A stretch of DNA of 64,000 nt from Strigamia acuminata (GCA_949358305.1 OX442320.1:2868259-2932258), one strand, 5' to 3'; positions 1 through 11,364 are shown, numbered from the stretch's first letter. Numbers and translations: made by a program. Notes: generated from the letters alone by a model not told the origin.

Positions 1-3000
1 TTCTTGCTTTTTGCTGATTGTTTTTCAAGCCTCTCATTTGCAATTTTCCTGGCTGCTCGAATGAATTTCGCTGTTCTTAAAGTAAACTCTTTCTGTGGCA
101 AATCCAAATTCACATCCACCGTCAAATCCACGTCGTATCCTCGTAAAAGATAATGTGGTGTATAACCTGTTGTTTCATGAACGGCCGTGTTATATGAAAA
201 CAGGAGAAATGGAAGAAATTCGTCCCAGTCAGTATGTTCTTCGTTAACGTAACTTTGCAACATTTTTGCGAATGTCGCATTAAATCTCTCAGTTAATCCG
301 TTTGTTCTTGGATGGTATCCTGACGTAGTTTTATGCAAACTTTTAAACATATTTGAGACTTCCTCAACCATTTTGTTCCTGTATTCCGTTCCACGGTCAC
401 TTAATATCTCTCTTGGACTGCCTTCTTTCAGAATTACTTCATATAACAACGTTCTCGCTGCTTCTAAAGCTGTAGCTGCTGCTGCTGGTCTAGCTATTGC
501 ATTTCTCGAAAGATAATCAGTCACAACAAAAACATGTTTATTTCCAAGACGTGATAATGGAAATGGTCCAAGCGTATCTATTCCAATTCGCTCAAAAGGC
601 TTTGAAACTGTTGACCATGGCTGCATTAGTCCCTTCGCTGGTGTAGTCATCGTTTTTGCTTTCGCGCAACTTTGGCAGGACAAGACGTAATTTCTAACGT
701 CCCTATAAATTCTTGTCCAAAAGAATCGTGTTCTTATTCGTTTCCATGTTTTTGCCAAACCCAAATGAGCTCCTAGTAATCCATCGTGCATTTCGTATAA
801 TACATCTGCTTGAAGTTGTTTTGGAACTACTAGTAACAAATCTTCCATGTTCAGGGAACTATTTAATTTTTTCTTCCTGAACAACGTTTTGTTTTGAAGA
901 ACGAACTGCTTTAGAGGTCGTCTTCTTTTTCTTGGAAGTTGCTCTTGGTTTTCTAGCGCTGTTATGAGGTCCAGAAGTTTAGGATCCTTCCTCTGCTCAG
1001 CAGGGAGGTCCAAATTTTCTAAGAGAAGCGAAGGCAATTTTTTGATTTCTTCTTCACTTAACTCTTCCTGGATCCTACTCAGGGCATCAGCATCTGTGTG
1101 CTTCTTGCCACTTTTATGAAATATATCAAAATCATACTCAGCTAGTTGCAGCGCCCACCTGGCTAGACGTCCATTTGGATTTCGGACTCCTTTCAGCCAT
1201 TGGAGGGCAGAATGGTCAGTAATTATTTGGAATTTCTGTCCATATAAGTACGGTCTAAACTTTTCAATAGCAAAAATAATTGCTAACATTTCCCTTTCAG
1301 TTGCAGTGTAATTCATTTCTGCTGTGCTCATCATACGACTTGCATAAGCGATGGCACGCTCTTGATTGTTGACTTTTTGCTTCAAAATAGCTCCTAATCC
1401 ATAGGCACTTGCATCGCATGAAATCATGAAAGGCTGAGTAAAATCTGGATGCGCTAACACCGGCACTGTTATTAATGCTGTTCGAAGCGTGTGGAATGCT
1501 TTCTCATGGGGGGGTCCCCAATCAAACTTTTCATCCTTTTTGGTTAAATTCACCAGAGGTTTGGAAATGTCCGCAAAACCTTTAATAAATTTCCGGTAAT
1601 ACGAGCATAATCCTAAGAAACCACGTAGTTGTTTAACGTTCACAGGAATTGGAAACTTGGCCACAGAATCCAGATTCCTGGGATCCGGTGAAATACCTTC
1701 CGCATCAACCACATGTCCGAGGTATCGTATGGTGTGTGTCGCAAACGTACATTTACTCAGTTTGACTTTTAAATTCGCTGCTCTTAGTTTTTCGAAAACT
1801 GCCTCCAAATCGACGAGGTGCTGGTCAAAAGTCTTTGAAAACACTATTAAATCGTCAAGATATGCTATGCATACTTTTCCCAGGAGGTTACCAAGTACCA
1901 TATTCATCAATTTTTGAAAGGCTGCTGGACTGTTACATAATCCCATTCCAAGGACATTAAACTCATAGTGTCCGCTTGAAGTAGTGAACGCTGTTTTCTC
2001 ACGATCTTGTTCATCTATTTCAACTTGGTGATATCCCTGAATAAGATCCATCATTGAAAAATACTTTGCACCCGCTAGTTGATCTAGGGTGTCATCTATA
2101 CGCGGTAAGGGATACACCATTTTCTTTGTCACTGCATTCAAACGTCTCCAATCTACACAAAATCTCCATTTGCCATCTCTCTTCTTGATGAGTAGTACTG
2201 GTGCACTCCATGGGCTCTCAGATTCTCTAATGACTCCTTGCTCAAGTAACTTCTTTGTTTCAGCATCCTCGATTTCTTTTTCCTTAATTGATCGTCTATA
2301 AGGTTGTAAATGGATTGGAGGAGAATCTCCAGTATCTATTCGATGCCTAATCGTGTGAGCTCTGCCTAAATCATTATCAGTCTTCGCAAATCTATCTGAA
2401 TTTTTCTTCAACAATTGTAGCATCAGCTCTTGTTGTGATGGCGTCATATTGTCATTTGCCATAGACGTGCTAAAGTCAAAATGATCATCTCTTTTTTCAT
2501 CAAGCACGCCAGACTCAATTACATAAAAAGCTTTCGCAATTGCTGAATTACGTCCTAAATAAATTGTCTTTTTAGTCGGATTTGCAACTCGCAGAACTCC
2601 TTCACCTTTTCTGAATTTGGTCAATGTTTTACAGCAAATCACTCCAAATCGATCTACTACTCCACTAAGTGGTTCAATAAATAATTCATCGTCTACTTTC
2701 TTTGCAATTTTTATTGGTACTACACATTCATGTAAAGCTGGTATAGTAATAGGTTTCAAAACTCGAGCTATGTAATTTTGATCGGTATGATTTTTAGACA
2801 TTGGGAAAATTTCTTGTTGTTCATCTTTTGGGCCTACAAAGATCTTCTGGTGGTCATAATCAAGTTTACACCTCGCAGATGTCAGAAAGCTATGTCCAAG
2901 CAGTAAATGGTGGCCAAATCCGTTGACGATCAGCACTTCAATGGTGTGTTGCTGTTGTCCAACGTCAATAGTGATCTTGGTTTTTCCTTCTGGGATTATT

Positions 3001-3245
3001 ATTGAACCATCTACAACTCTAAGTCGAATGTATGGACATGGTTGATATTTGAGCTGCAATGTTCTTACCAAATCTTCATTAATAATATTACGATAACCTC
3101 CAGAATCCAAGACACCTGTTATCTCCATACCATTCACCACTACTGGAATTTGCAAAAGTTCATCTGTGGCGTTCAACTCAATAATTTCTAACTTCCTTTT
3201 TCTTCTTCTCTTCTTTTTGTTATTTCGTCTTTGTGGCCATTCTAG
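1..3245 (-). CDS. pol: Pol polyprotein of element 1 (PR-RT-RH-IN), C-terminus off window
   Basis: The reading frame is open from the gag/pol junction to the window edge. Translation shows a retropepsin with a DSG active site (near 3100) and a second motif LLLGHSF (near 2890). The reverse transcriptase has the YLDD box (near 1855), and RNase H has the CDAS motif (near 1410). Integrase shows a zinc-binding H-H-C-C region (about 660-800) and the D, D, E residues in GIDTLGPF, LSDRGTEY and NGLTERF (about 575, 400 and 290). The frame has a TAA four codons upstream of the frameshift heptamer and no nearby start codon, so it must be made as a Gag-Pol fusion by -1 frameshifting. It copies the element RNA into DNA and integrates it. 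The end is missing only because the window stops. Confidence 0.95.
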
Positions 3246-4741
3246 TTTCCCGATGCATTAGGTGGTCCACCACGTGGGGCTCCTCGATTTCCTCGGCCTT
3301 GGTAATTTTCAATAAAATTTTTACCTTTATAATTTGGATTTTTAGGATGACCTTGGTTATTTGGATTCCCCTGTTGTCTTTGACCTTGTGGTGGGTTCCT
3401 TTGCTGTTGTGGCGGATTCCATTGCTGTTGTGGATATTGCTGTTGGAATCCTTGACCTGAATTATTCCAATTACCTCTATTTTGACCTCTATTGTTCCAT
3501 CCTCTACCTTGGTTCCAATTACTGTTGTTATTCCACCATCCACGTTGTTGTCCAGGTCGTCCTCTAAAGTTTCCTCTATTATAGAACTGCGCCTGGTTTG
3601 GATGTGGCGTATACCATTGGTTTTGGTAGAAGACTGGAGTAACCTCTGCATATTGGACATCCCCAAACTGCTGCTGTTGTCTTAGCACTTTGACCTCTGC
3701 TAACAACTCGTCTTTTGTTTTATTGACGTCGCTCGGTTCTACCAAGCAACTTGGTGTCACCTTGCTAGGTGTATCAACAGCTTTTTGCAGTAGGGTTAGT
3801 AAAACTTCTGCAGGGTCCTCATTGAATGCATGAGCTTCCAATAACCCAAGTTGAGATGTTAGTTGATCCAACGTCTTTGGAAAGTTGACTACTAATTTAT
3901 CTCTAGTCGCCTTTTTAAGTGTCTGAAACACATGAAATATCTTTTGCTCTTCAGTGAATGATGGTCTTGCAAAAGAACATTCTTTTAATATCTTCTGCAT
4001 GTGTTCCAAAGCTGTTCCATCCTTGTGCTGCATTGCTTGTAATTTCGACAAAATCGTTGTTATTTGTCGTCTAAACTTCGTCTTCAACGCATCTTTCCAT
4101 TGTGTCCATGTTCTAGTCGGATACAGTGGAAGTTGATCTAAATACCATGATGATGCGGAAGATTTCAGCACAATTGACAGATGCTTAATACGTTCAGTAT
4201 CATCGGCGATCGTATCTTCATATCCAATCAACCACGTGTCAATATTTCCTGTAGCCGGATCAAAATCAACTGGATTTCTTCTATTGACCACTAAGTTTTG
4301 TAACACTGTCTGTATTGCTACCAGTTCTGATGATGGCGAAGCATTAGCCATTTTAGTAGAAGATTGTTCAATTTTTATTTCCACTTTTGGTTGAATTGGT
4401 TCCTCGTGCTCTTCAATATCTTTGGCTGCGTCCTCAAATACGTCGTCCAAATTTACCTGTACCCTTTCCAAAAGATCGCCTAATTCTGATTGTTCCTTAG
4501 GCAATAACCAATTATACACCTCTGGATCTATTAATCTTTTATTACGCTGCTCGGGAGTTTCAAGATCTTCCCTTTTTTGTGTTTTTTGTTCACCTTTGGA
4601 TTTTGATCTATACTTCCGACCAGTTACTTTATCATCCAGTAACTCTTTGGGTGTATCAGGTTCTCCTGGTTCCTTTTTGGAAAACAGATAATCTGCTACA
4701 AACTCTGGCAGTTTATAACGTTTGGATTCCGCAATGATTAA
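3242..4741 (-). CDS. gag: Gag protein of element 1, start codon uncertain
   Basis: This is the structural capsid protein of element 1. The central part (about 3750-4300) has the retrotransposon-Gag pattern, with WYLDQLPL and a following helical domain. The C-terminal 90 residues are Asn, Gln, Gly, Arg and Pro rich with RGG-like clusters, and I see no CCHC zinc knuckle; this tail probably does the RNA binding. The stop is TAG at 3244-3242. The frame is open back to 4741, just after a TAA, but the first in-frame ATG is at 4351. The acidic and basic sequence between 4741 and 4351 looks coding, so either the start codon has been mutated or the N-terminus comes from a spliced or non-AUG start. Confidence 0.85.
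   Translation of the reverse strand, partial: LIIAESKRYKLPEFVADYLFSKKEPGEPDTPKELLDDKVTGRKYRSKSKGEQKTQKREDLETPEQRNKRLIDPEVYNWLLPKEQSELGDLLERVQVNLDDVFEDAAKDIEEHEEPIQPKVEIKIEQSSTKMANASPSSELVAIQTVLQNLVVNRRNPVDFDPATGNIDTWLIGYEDTIADDTERIKHLSIVLKSSASSWYLDQLPLYPTRTWTQWKDALKTKFRRQITTILSKLQAMQHKDGTALEHMQKILKECSFARPSFTEEQKIFHVFQTLKKATRDKLVVNFPKTLDQLTSQLGLLEAHAFNEDPAEVLLTLLQKAVDTPSKVTPSCLVEPSDVNKTKDELLAEVKVLRQQQQFGDVQYAEVTPVFYQNQWYTPHPNQAQFYNRGNFRGRPGQQRGWWNNNSNWNQGRGWNNRGQNRGNWNNSGQGFQQQYPQQQWNPPQQQRNPPQGQRQQGNPNNQGHPKNPNYKGKNFIENYQGRGNRGAPRGGPPNASGN
3245..3251 (-). other. -1 ribosomal frameshift heptamer, element 1
   Basis: Read on the minus strand this is GGGAAAC, which fits the X XXY YYZ rule in the gag frame (G GGA AAC), and the gag stop TAG follows directly. 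Pol is in exactly the -1 frame. GGGAAAC is a known efficient slippery heptamer in retroviral gag/pro junctions. Confidence 0.85.
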
Positions 4742-5508
4742 TTAATTAAACTGAAGACACAATCCTTTGAAGCACTTAGAATCAGTTTATTCAATTGTAA
4801 ATAACACTATAACACTCTTTACTCTCTGAAAACAAGTCAATGATTAAACAGTTCAAACAATTCAATTTTCACAATCTAATTTCAAAATTTTCAAAACAAT
4901 TAAATTTTCACGGTCATATTTCAAAACTTTATTAAATCTATTAGTAGCAAATATTTAAGAAAACCTTTCATTAGTAAATAATTACAAAAATATCCTGAAA
5001 TTCAAAAATTCATTAATAAATTCAAACTATATATTTTATTAATATACACTTTCATCAAAATGGAAAACACTAAATTCCTTATTTAATAATTATAAACGTC
5101 ACCATTCATATTCAATTTACAATTAAACTTCACAATAAATATCACTCAATATCACTTCATTCAATTAAATATTCAAAGTTATTTTGTTATATTTTATCTC
5201 TTAATTTCACCAATTTTAAAACTCAATTAAGTCTATTATCTTTATTAACAATGAGTCACCTTTTTCATTTCTATCGCCCTTATCAATGAGTCATCTGTAT
5301 GCAAATCAAGTTACAGTTTTTCAAAATTTTATATAATTTTTAAACTAATTTTCCACAAATTTCAATTCTAATTGCTTTAATTTCCCAATTTTAATTTTCC
5401 AATTTCCTGAAAAACTAATCACTAGGTAAACTCAAGCAAAACTAAGCTTAATTTCAAAATTTCAACTAATTTTCAAATTTTATTCTAATTTTTATGCGGT
5501 ATGGGAAA
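4742..5508 (-). other. AT-rich untranslated leader of element 1
   Basis: About 770 bases between the candidate primer-binding site and gag. Very A/T rich, with no ORF of note. It probably holds packaging signals. Nothing else recognised. Confidence 0.6.
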
Positions 5509-5525
5509 GACTCGCATCTCCACCA
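5509..5525 (-). other. Candidate primer-binding site, element 1
   Basis: On the minus strand the sequence begins TGGTGGAGATGC two bases inside the LTR boundary, as expected for pairing with a tRNA 3' end (CCA). I could not assign the tRNA. Confidence 0.5.
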
Positions 5526-5527
5526 TT

Positions 5528-6025
5528 TGTTACGTGGATTCTGGGCTTCAATCCGAGTTCCACGCAACTGTATTTTGACTGAGTGATAGAGAAAGAATGA
5601 GGCGTGTTTATATTTTAAATCCCAAACTTAAACTTTATTAGATCGGACAGACAAAGTCTGTTCGACCTTCAATAATTATGCGCTTTACAAATCGAATAAA
5701 TCATCATCAACAACTTTGAATGAAATGGCATTTATATTATATTAACTCAGTACAACTAAATAACACTTTACAACTGGGTGATAAATTGCATAAATCATAA
5801 TATCAGAAGATAGCCGTCAGCCGTACCCTTTGTTTATCGGGCGACATTAGGCTAGTAAGTTAAATTGATGTTCTCTGAAAGGCAACATAAGGTTAAGTGA
5901 GCTGTCTTAGAGTGGGTCAGTTCATAGGAAATCTCCTATTCTACCCTTAATCGAATTGATCGGTCTAACAGACGACGATGACGGTTTCCAATCGCCACGC
6001 CATCTGTTGCCGAAATTTAGCAACA
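5528..6025 (-). repeat. 5' LTR of element 1
   Basis: On the plus strand the block begins TGTTACG and ends GCAACA, giving the short TGTT/AACA inverted ends of an LTR (498 bp). It lies directly outside the candidate primer-binding site. The partner LTR is off the window, so the boundary rests on the terminal bases and position only. Confidence 0.7.
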
Positions 6026-6167
6026 TTAAACCAATAATGGATCAAATTACGTGTTACGAATCGCGCATTAATCGACACGGTTCGTACACGTGACAATATA
6101 TATATATATATATCAAACAAACAAACAAACAAACAAAAAAAAAAAAAAAGAATGATAAAAAGAATAA

Positions 6168-6735
6168 TTAATTAACTAACTGGACAGGTAGATATATCGT
6201 GACGAACTGGTGGCGGTCGCGGGTGACTGGTGACTGGTAACTGGTGACGAATGGGTTGCAACCACCAAACTGGTAGCAAGTTGTGCAGAATTGAAACACA
6301 TAGTTTCGGGTGGATCTTGGGATATCCGACCACCCATGCGTCGGTGGTGTCGGGCGATCCCGCGCGTGGCGCCTGTTGCATTGGAAATTATTGGCACGCA
6401 TAGGTGGCAACCATGGTAAGTTACTATGGAAAAAAAAAAAAAAATGATTAATCAAACCGCGACCGACGAATCGACCATAAATTGCTTTACTCACTCTGGC
6501 ACATAGCGCCTCGGCCCGAAGAATATGTTATTACCAAATTCCCCGGGCCGCACATAGATGGTCTGCGGCGACCTCGTCGAAGGTGGCGATCGCGACGAAC
6601 CCCTTAAAAATAAAATAAAAATAAAATAGAATGAAATAAAAAGTGTCAAATAAATAAAACCAATCGATCGACCAATCACTCTCACCTTGTGCCCGGGCGC
6701 ACTTCACCCCAGATGACGTTCTTTCCGTTCTCCAT
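6168..6735 (-). CDS. Hypothetical three-exon protein, 137 aa
   Basis: Minus-strand exons at 6686-6735, 6495-6602 and 6168-6423 are joined by GT-AG introns with matching phases (2, then 2). The first starts with ATG directly after a 3' splice site (ATTTCAG), so a 5' UTR exon probably lies upstream. The product begins MENGKNVIWGEV and is rich in Pro, Arg, Asn and aromatic residues. It has five cysteines, three of them clustered in CTTCYQFGGC near residue 100, and no clear membrane segment. I do not recognise the family. It lies 140 bp from the LTR of element 1. The splice model is read from sequence only. Confidence 0.5.
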
Positions 6736-8094
6736 CTGAAATGTAAAAATTAGATTACCGTAAATTAAATACAAACGAGAATTGAACAGCAAAACACAAT
6801 CAATCAATGAAAAGGAAAGGAAGGTGAATAAAACCACAGATCAATCAAACAATGATAAACCGAATTATTCTCTTTTCATTTCTGGCAAGCGAGAATATGG
6901 CGACGAATTCCGCGCCTCTCCACGCTTCCACTCGTTTAGACACAAGCGGACGAATGGTCGGATTGTTGAAACAATTGTTGTCGTTGTCAATTGGTTGATT
7001 GGTAGATAGATAGATAGATAGATAGATAGATTGATAAATAGATAAACGACATGTATAAATGGACAGGTATATAGTAAACTTGCTCAGCAGCGAAGCACGT
7101 GGCGCGGAATCAGCGGTCAGGTATGGCGGATTTCGATAACGACGCTTGGTGATCGGAGTTACAAAAAAATAAAAATTTGAAAGCATCGTGAAACAAATAG
7201 ATGAATAAACAAATAAACATAAATATATAAATAAACAAATAAATAAATAAAATAGACAAAAATAAACAAACAACGTCGCATCACGCGCGGGATTCCATGG
7301 TTGTCGCCAGATGCCGCGTCGAATCACTCGCGCGCTCGCCATCAGTAGTGTGGACCCCGTGTCGCGAACAAGTGGAACGATTAGAGGTAAGTTCACCATT
7401 TTCCCGGTAAACACTCGTCAGTTGGCGTTTTTACACGCGGTTCGCGGCCCTGGACTGCATTGCTTTTTGCGGCAGGTGAGCGTCGGGACCGCGGTGCCGT
7501 TTTAAAACCGAGACGGTATCGTGTACCAGGGCCACGGTACTTTGAAAAACTCGTGTAACGCGAACCGACTTTGTCGTACAACGAGAAAATACAAGATTCT
7601 CACTTTTTCTCGGTTTTGCTTTCATTTGATTAATTCTTATGTTACGTTTCAATGCAATTTATCTCATTTCAGAAAACTACAAGACACGAATAAAAAGAAG
7701 ATTTTTTCGTCTGTTTCTTATTGCATGGCGGGTTAAGCCTATATATAAGATTTTTCTCATTTAATTAGAAATAAACAAAAAAAAAAAAAAAAAAAAAAAA
7801 TCTTCTTTTTATATGTGTCTCGCAGACTTCTGAAATAAGATAAATTGTATTGAAACCAAAGGTAAGAATTAACCAAATGGAAGTAAAACCGAGAAAATAC
7901 GAGAACTTCGTATTTTCTCGTGTTTTCTCGCATTGTTCCGCGGTAGGCATCAAATGTACCACGTCCAACACGTACATGTACGCGCGTAGACTTGCGCGAA
8001 CAATATGTGCGCGGATGTTTTATTCGACGTCCCACGTTTTGGTTCTTTTTGTTGCGATTTTAATTTTTATCTTTTTTTTCACATCGAAGAAAAT
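6736..8094. other. Region with simple repeats and unassigned exon-like pieces
   Basis: Holds GATA and TTTA-type simple repeats (near 7005-7030 and 7200-7270), a GC-rich block at 7300-7400 with an ATG and a plus-strand donor (AGAGGTAAGT at 7393), and a large inverted repeat listed separately. Blocks at about 6885-6990 and 7440-7560 could be exons on either strand. I could not build a consistent gene. Confidence 0.3.
7580..7922. repeat. Imperfect inverted repeat, arms of about 125 bp
   Basis: The arm at about 7580-7706 matches the reverse complement of 7798-7922 over most of its length, for example CGAGAAAATAC at the outer end and AAAAAGAAGATTTTT at the inner end. The loop of about 90 bp contains a long A run. 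The right arm itself ends in a 13-bp perfect hairpin (7892-7922). It could be a foldback or MITE-type insertion. Confidence 0.65.
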
Positions 8095-8686
8095 ATGGAA
8101 AAAGGAAAGAGAGGAGAAAAGCCGTCCACAAAGTCGCACCTGTCACCCGTCGTCCTTTTGGAACGCATCGACTTCATGGAGGCGTGGAGCCACACGCCAA
8201 ACTTAAGCGCCGCCAGTAGTTCCGTGCATGATGCACGCGAGCGAAAAACTAATGATCCCACGAAGATCAAGGGGGTATGTGTCCCATTCCGATATTTACT
8301 CTTTTGTCTTTTTTATTTGACCTTTTTTTTTTTTTTTATTTTTTTTTTATATTTATTCGTTCTTTTCTCTCTTTCTCCAGTCGCTCGGTCGAAGACAGAC
8401 GAAGGTCCAGGAGACGGCAATGGCGGCGACGGAGGAAAGGGTCGAAAAAATGATGGAGGGACTAGAGGAGAGAATTGAGGAGTTGATAGACAGGACGGAA
8501 CAAAGACTCAAGAAAATGGTGAAGGCGACGATGGAGGAATTTGAGAAAACATTTGAAGAAGCAGAGGAAAAATGGTGGAAGGCGATGGAGGGAACGATGG
8601 GTTGGATAGAGGATGTCGTTGACGACGATGATGACGAAGGCGCTGAAGAGGCAATTGGTGGTTCCGATCTTTCGATGGAATTATAA
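8095..8686 (+). CDS. Two-exon acidic coiled-coil protein, 161 aa
   Basis: Exon 1 is 8095-8274 and exon 2 is 8381-8686, with a phase-0 intron (GTATGT ... CTCCAG). The product starts MEKGKRGEKPSTK. The N-terminal third is basic and Ser/Thr rich. Residues about 70-135 form a long Glu/Lys/Met heptad region (EERVEKMMEGLEERIEELID), and the tail carries a run of acidic residues (DVVDDDDDEGAEE). No signal peptide or membrane segment. The organisation, with a basic first exon, phase-0 intron, coiled coil and acidic tail, closely resembles the gene on the opposite strand at 13541-14221, so the two may be paralogues. Function unknown. Confidence 0.6.
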
Positions 8687-8989
8687 GAGGAGACGGTTTA
8701 TTCCCACTCTCGTTTGTTTGTTTGTTTGATTTAGTTTTTGTTTTGGTTTTTAATTTTATTTATTCATTTATTTTTTTTTTTTTTCAATTGTCAAAGATGT
8801 GACACAACTCTTATGGGACAAAAACAACAATCCCCCATCTCATTGTCTCGTATTGTTTGTTTATATTGCGTATATTTTGTTTCTCATTGTAAAAAAAACA
8901 TCTCATCGGGTGATTAAATATACGTCTTTATTTTATTTATTTTATTTATTTATCTGTTTCTCTTCTTTTCTATATTTTAGCACAATTTA
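8687..8989. other. AT-rich spacer
   Basis: T-rich and TTTA-type simple sequence downstream of the coiled-coil gene. Nothing else seen. Confidence 0.5.
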
Positions 8990-9230
8990 TAATCGACCCA
9001 GAGTGGTCGAGTGGGCAGGACTACCTGCCGCATGGAGCCGTGGACTCTGGGTTCGAGTCTCGCTTCCGCGATCTTACGTTTGCTTTGTGCAGAAAAAAGG
9101 AAAGAAAGAGACTGACTGACTGCTGGGCGACAATGATGATGGTCCGAGAAATTCAACCCTTCTTTATTTTGTTTTAATTTTTATCCTATCTATCTATCTA
9201 TCTATCTATCTAATTTTTTTTTTTTTTAAT
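8990..9230 (+). mobile_element. Possible tRNA-derived SINE
   Basis: Contains an A-box-like TGGTCGAGTGGG (near 9005) and a B-box-like GGTTCGAGTCT (near 9050) at tRNA-like spacing. About 90 bp of unrelated sequence and then a TATC tetranucleotide tail with a T run (9181-9228) follow. The would-be acceptor ends do not pair, which argues against a functional tRNA gene. Confidence 0.35.
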
Positions 9231-9469
9231 TTAAAACAATTACCGTCAGAGTGCGTTACCGTCGGAGATTTTTTCGTGATTGCCGTGCGCGCGAGAAAAA
9301 TTGCAACCGACAAACTTTCCCACATTGAAATTGGAAAACAAAATATATGGGGAGATCCACGTAGACAAGTAAATCAAGATTAACTTGGTTTCGGAATTTA
9401 TAGGACACCTTTTAACGCGGGAAACGCAAAAATCCGCATCGAATGGACACTTTGGCGTCCATCGAAGGG

Positions 9470-10110
9470 CACGGCTTACGTCGGGTGGCGTGGCGGTTCT
9501 GGGAAATTACATTACAGGCCACGTGACCAGGTACAAAGTCCTGCGCACAAACGCTCGAGCGGAGTTGAATAAAAGTCCTTGAAATATATAAATCGATTTA
9601 TCGACAGTGGAACTAATTCCACGACGAGTGCCCCAACGATTAATTAGATTATCGAATTGGGTGCCGTCTGAGTCGAAGATCGCGAACGCCCCGATCGGTT
9701 TACCATTTTAATTTCAACTCGCAGTACACGTTGCACCATCGTAGACGATGTGAGTTTGTATAATCGCGTTCGACGAGTTTGCAGACACTTTGAATTCGTT
9801 CGCTTCGAGCCATCATGGAGATCCGAGGGTTTCGGTCGAAATTTCCTGAATCGATTTGAAACGGTATTTCCCACCCACGGGTGTTCTGCTCCACCACGAA
9901 CATTCCGGCGACCATTGCGGCGACCATTGCGGCAACGAGCGCCTCACCTACGGTGAATGCGGGGCAGCTGGCACCGACGAGTGTCGGCAGCCCCAACAAC
10001 TTGTTCCAAAATAAGCCCACAGACAGACACACCTATAAAGCGTGTTTATTTCAAACAATTGTGCAAAAACACCCATTTAATTGTTTATTTATTTGTTCCT
10101 CGTGATACGC
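9470..10110 (+). repeat. Repeat unit 1 with stem-loop 9961-9994
   Basis: Best match is unit 2, nearly identical from 9774 to 9840. The stem-loop starts GGGGCAGCTGGCAC and ends GTGTCGGCAGCCCC, followed by TTGTTCCAAAATAAG. Confidence 0.75.
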
Positions 10111-10738
10111 GCGTGGCCTGTGCGTTGACGACGTGTTCGCGATTTCACGACGGAATTCGTGGATCCGTTCGTCGGGATTGGACTTTTGGGTGTCGGGTGA
10201 AAACGACCGACCGGGGACGAAATTCGAGGCGGAGAAGGGAGAAGGGAGCAAACAAGCGCGCGCGCAAGACGCCAAACGGAGTAAAAAAAATATCCAAAGA
10301 AGATGACTAAACTTTACTTTACTTTACTTAATTTTCGAATACTATGAGCACCCGGGATTCCATACTAAGGTCGAAATGACTAAAGTCGAAATCCCGTTTC
10401 GACCTAATTCGTTTCGACCCAGGTATCCCATCTAGTCTAAAATAAAAACAAACTCGCTGTTCACTAAAATATCTATATTTAAAGTTTTTACAGTTTCTAC
10501 AGTTTGCAGAATGTTATAAAAAAAAAATAAATAAATAAATAAATAAATAAATAAAAATAAAAATAAAAACAAATAAACAAATAAAACGGAATAAAACGAA
10601 ACGATGAAACAACGATACATTGAAGCGACGATTATATGGTGGAATAACGCCGAAAAAGTTACGCGAAAACGACAGTTATTTATTTCTATAACATTTTTTT
10701 CCCACATTTTTTACCCCATTTACACATAGAATTGCCAT

Positions 10739-11281
10739 TTATTGACACTTGTACATTTTATCTGGATATTCGACAAAGTACAAATTTATCCATGGAACAA
10801 ATCCATACTCGAATGGGATGGTGACGCCAAGTTTATCGTCTTTGAAGAATCGATCAAACCGCGCGGAAGATAAATTCGAGTCCCAAAGGAAACGCGTCCC
10901 CAAGACGAGAGTTCTTTCTTTCGTCACGACGATGAAGTTGGTTTCGGTGCCTCGATTCACCCACTCGACGTCCATCTTGATCTGTCCAATTATTTGGAAA
11001 TGGTCACCAACGATGTTTTTTAGGTACCGGTGTCTATCGTCGTCGTCGTCTAGTTCGCGGATACTGTCCCGAGGGTAGCCCGTTTCTTCGAATAAACGTT
11101 CGTCGATGACGCAGAAGCGCGACCACTCGATTACCAGGGCATTACGCGCGAGATTCCCTATCTTCACCTTGAGCAAGGGATGTTCGTTCGTGGGTTCAAG
11201 CGGTTTCGGCTGAATAAGAGAAGTTTTAGATTAAAAATCATACGAAACAATTCGTATCTGTTCCTGGAATTACCTGGAACA
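10739..11281 (-). CDS. Retropepsin-like domain protein, catalytic triplet lost, 159 aa
   Basis: Two minus-strand exons: 11273-11281 (ATG TTC CAG) and 10739-11209, joined by a 63-bp GT-AG intron in phase 0. An in-frame TGA two codons before the ATG supports this start. The domain aligns with the protease encoded at 43.7-44.0 kb. KVKIGNLARNALV matches KITIGGLTYNALM, IIGQIKMDVEW matches PVGQITLCVQW, and TLVLGTRFL matches GLILGHNFM. The catalytic triplet (DTG in that protease) is IEW here, so proteolysis is not expected. No gag, RT or integrase sequence adjoins it. The intact frame plus an intron suggests a domesticated host gene rather than a fresh pseudogene. Role unknown. Confidence 0.65.
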
Positions 11282-11364
11282 TGGTTCAATGTTGCGAGGA
11301 ACGCCAACGAGACGCGGAGAACAGTCTTGTATCGTGTCTGAACTTGATTTGGATGCAAATGAGA

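Larger units (their letters stand above)
1..6025 (-). mobile_element. Ty3/gypsy LTR retrotransposon, 5' part (element 1)
   Basis: On the minus strand the order is LTR (5528-6025), a candidate primer-binding site, a leader of about 0.8 kb, gag and then pol. Pol runs off the left edge, so the 3' LTR and one target duplication are outside the window. The pol order protease, reverse transcriptase, RNase H, integrase places it in Ty3/gypsy. No frameshift or internal stop was seen in gag or in the visible pol, so the copy looks young. Confidence 0.93.

Noticed and set aside
6845-7414. 189-codon minus-strand ORF
   Set aside because: Its middle is translated GATA and TTTA simple repeats. The two ends may be separate exons, but no consistent splice model was found.
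8995-9075. tRNA gene
   Set aside because: A- and B-box-like words are present, but the acceptor and anticodon stems cannot be formed convincingly. Listed as a possible SINE instead.
10432-10707. Minus-strand hydrophobic ORF rich in Phe, Leu and Tyr
   Set aside because: Made of TTTA and TTTTA simple repeats; no splice context or domain.
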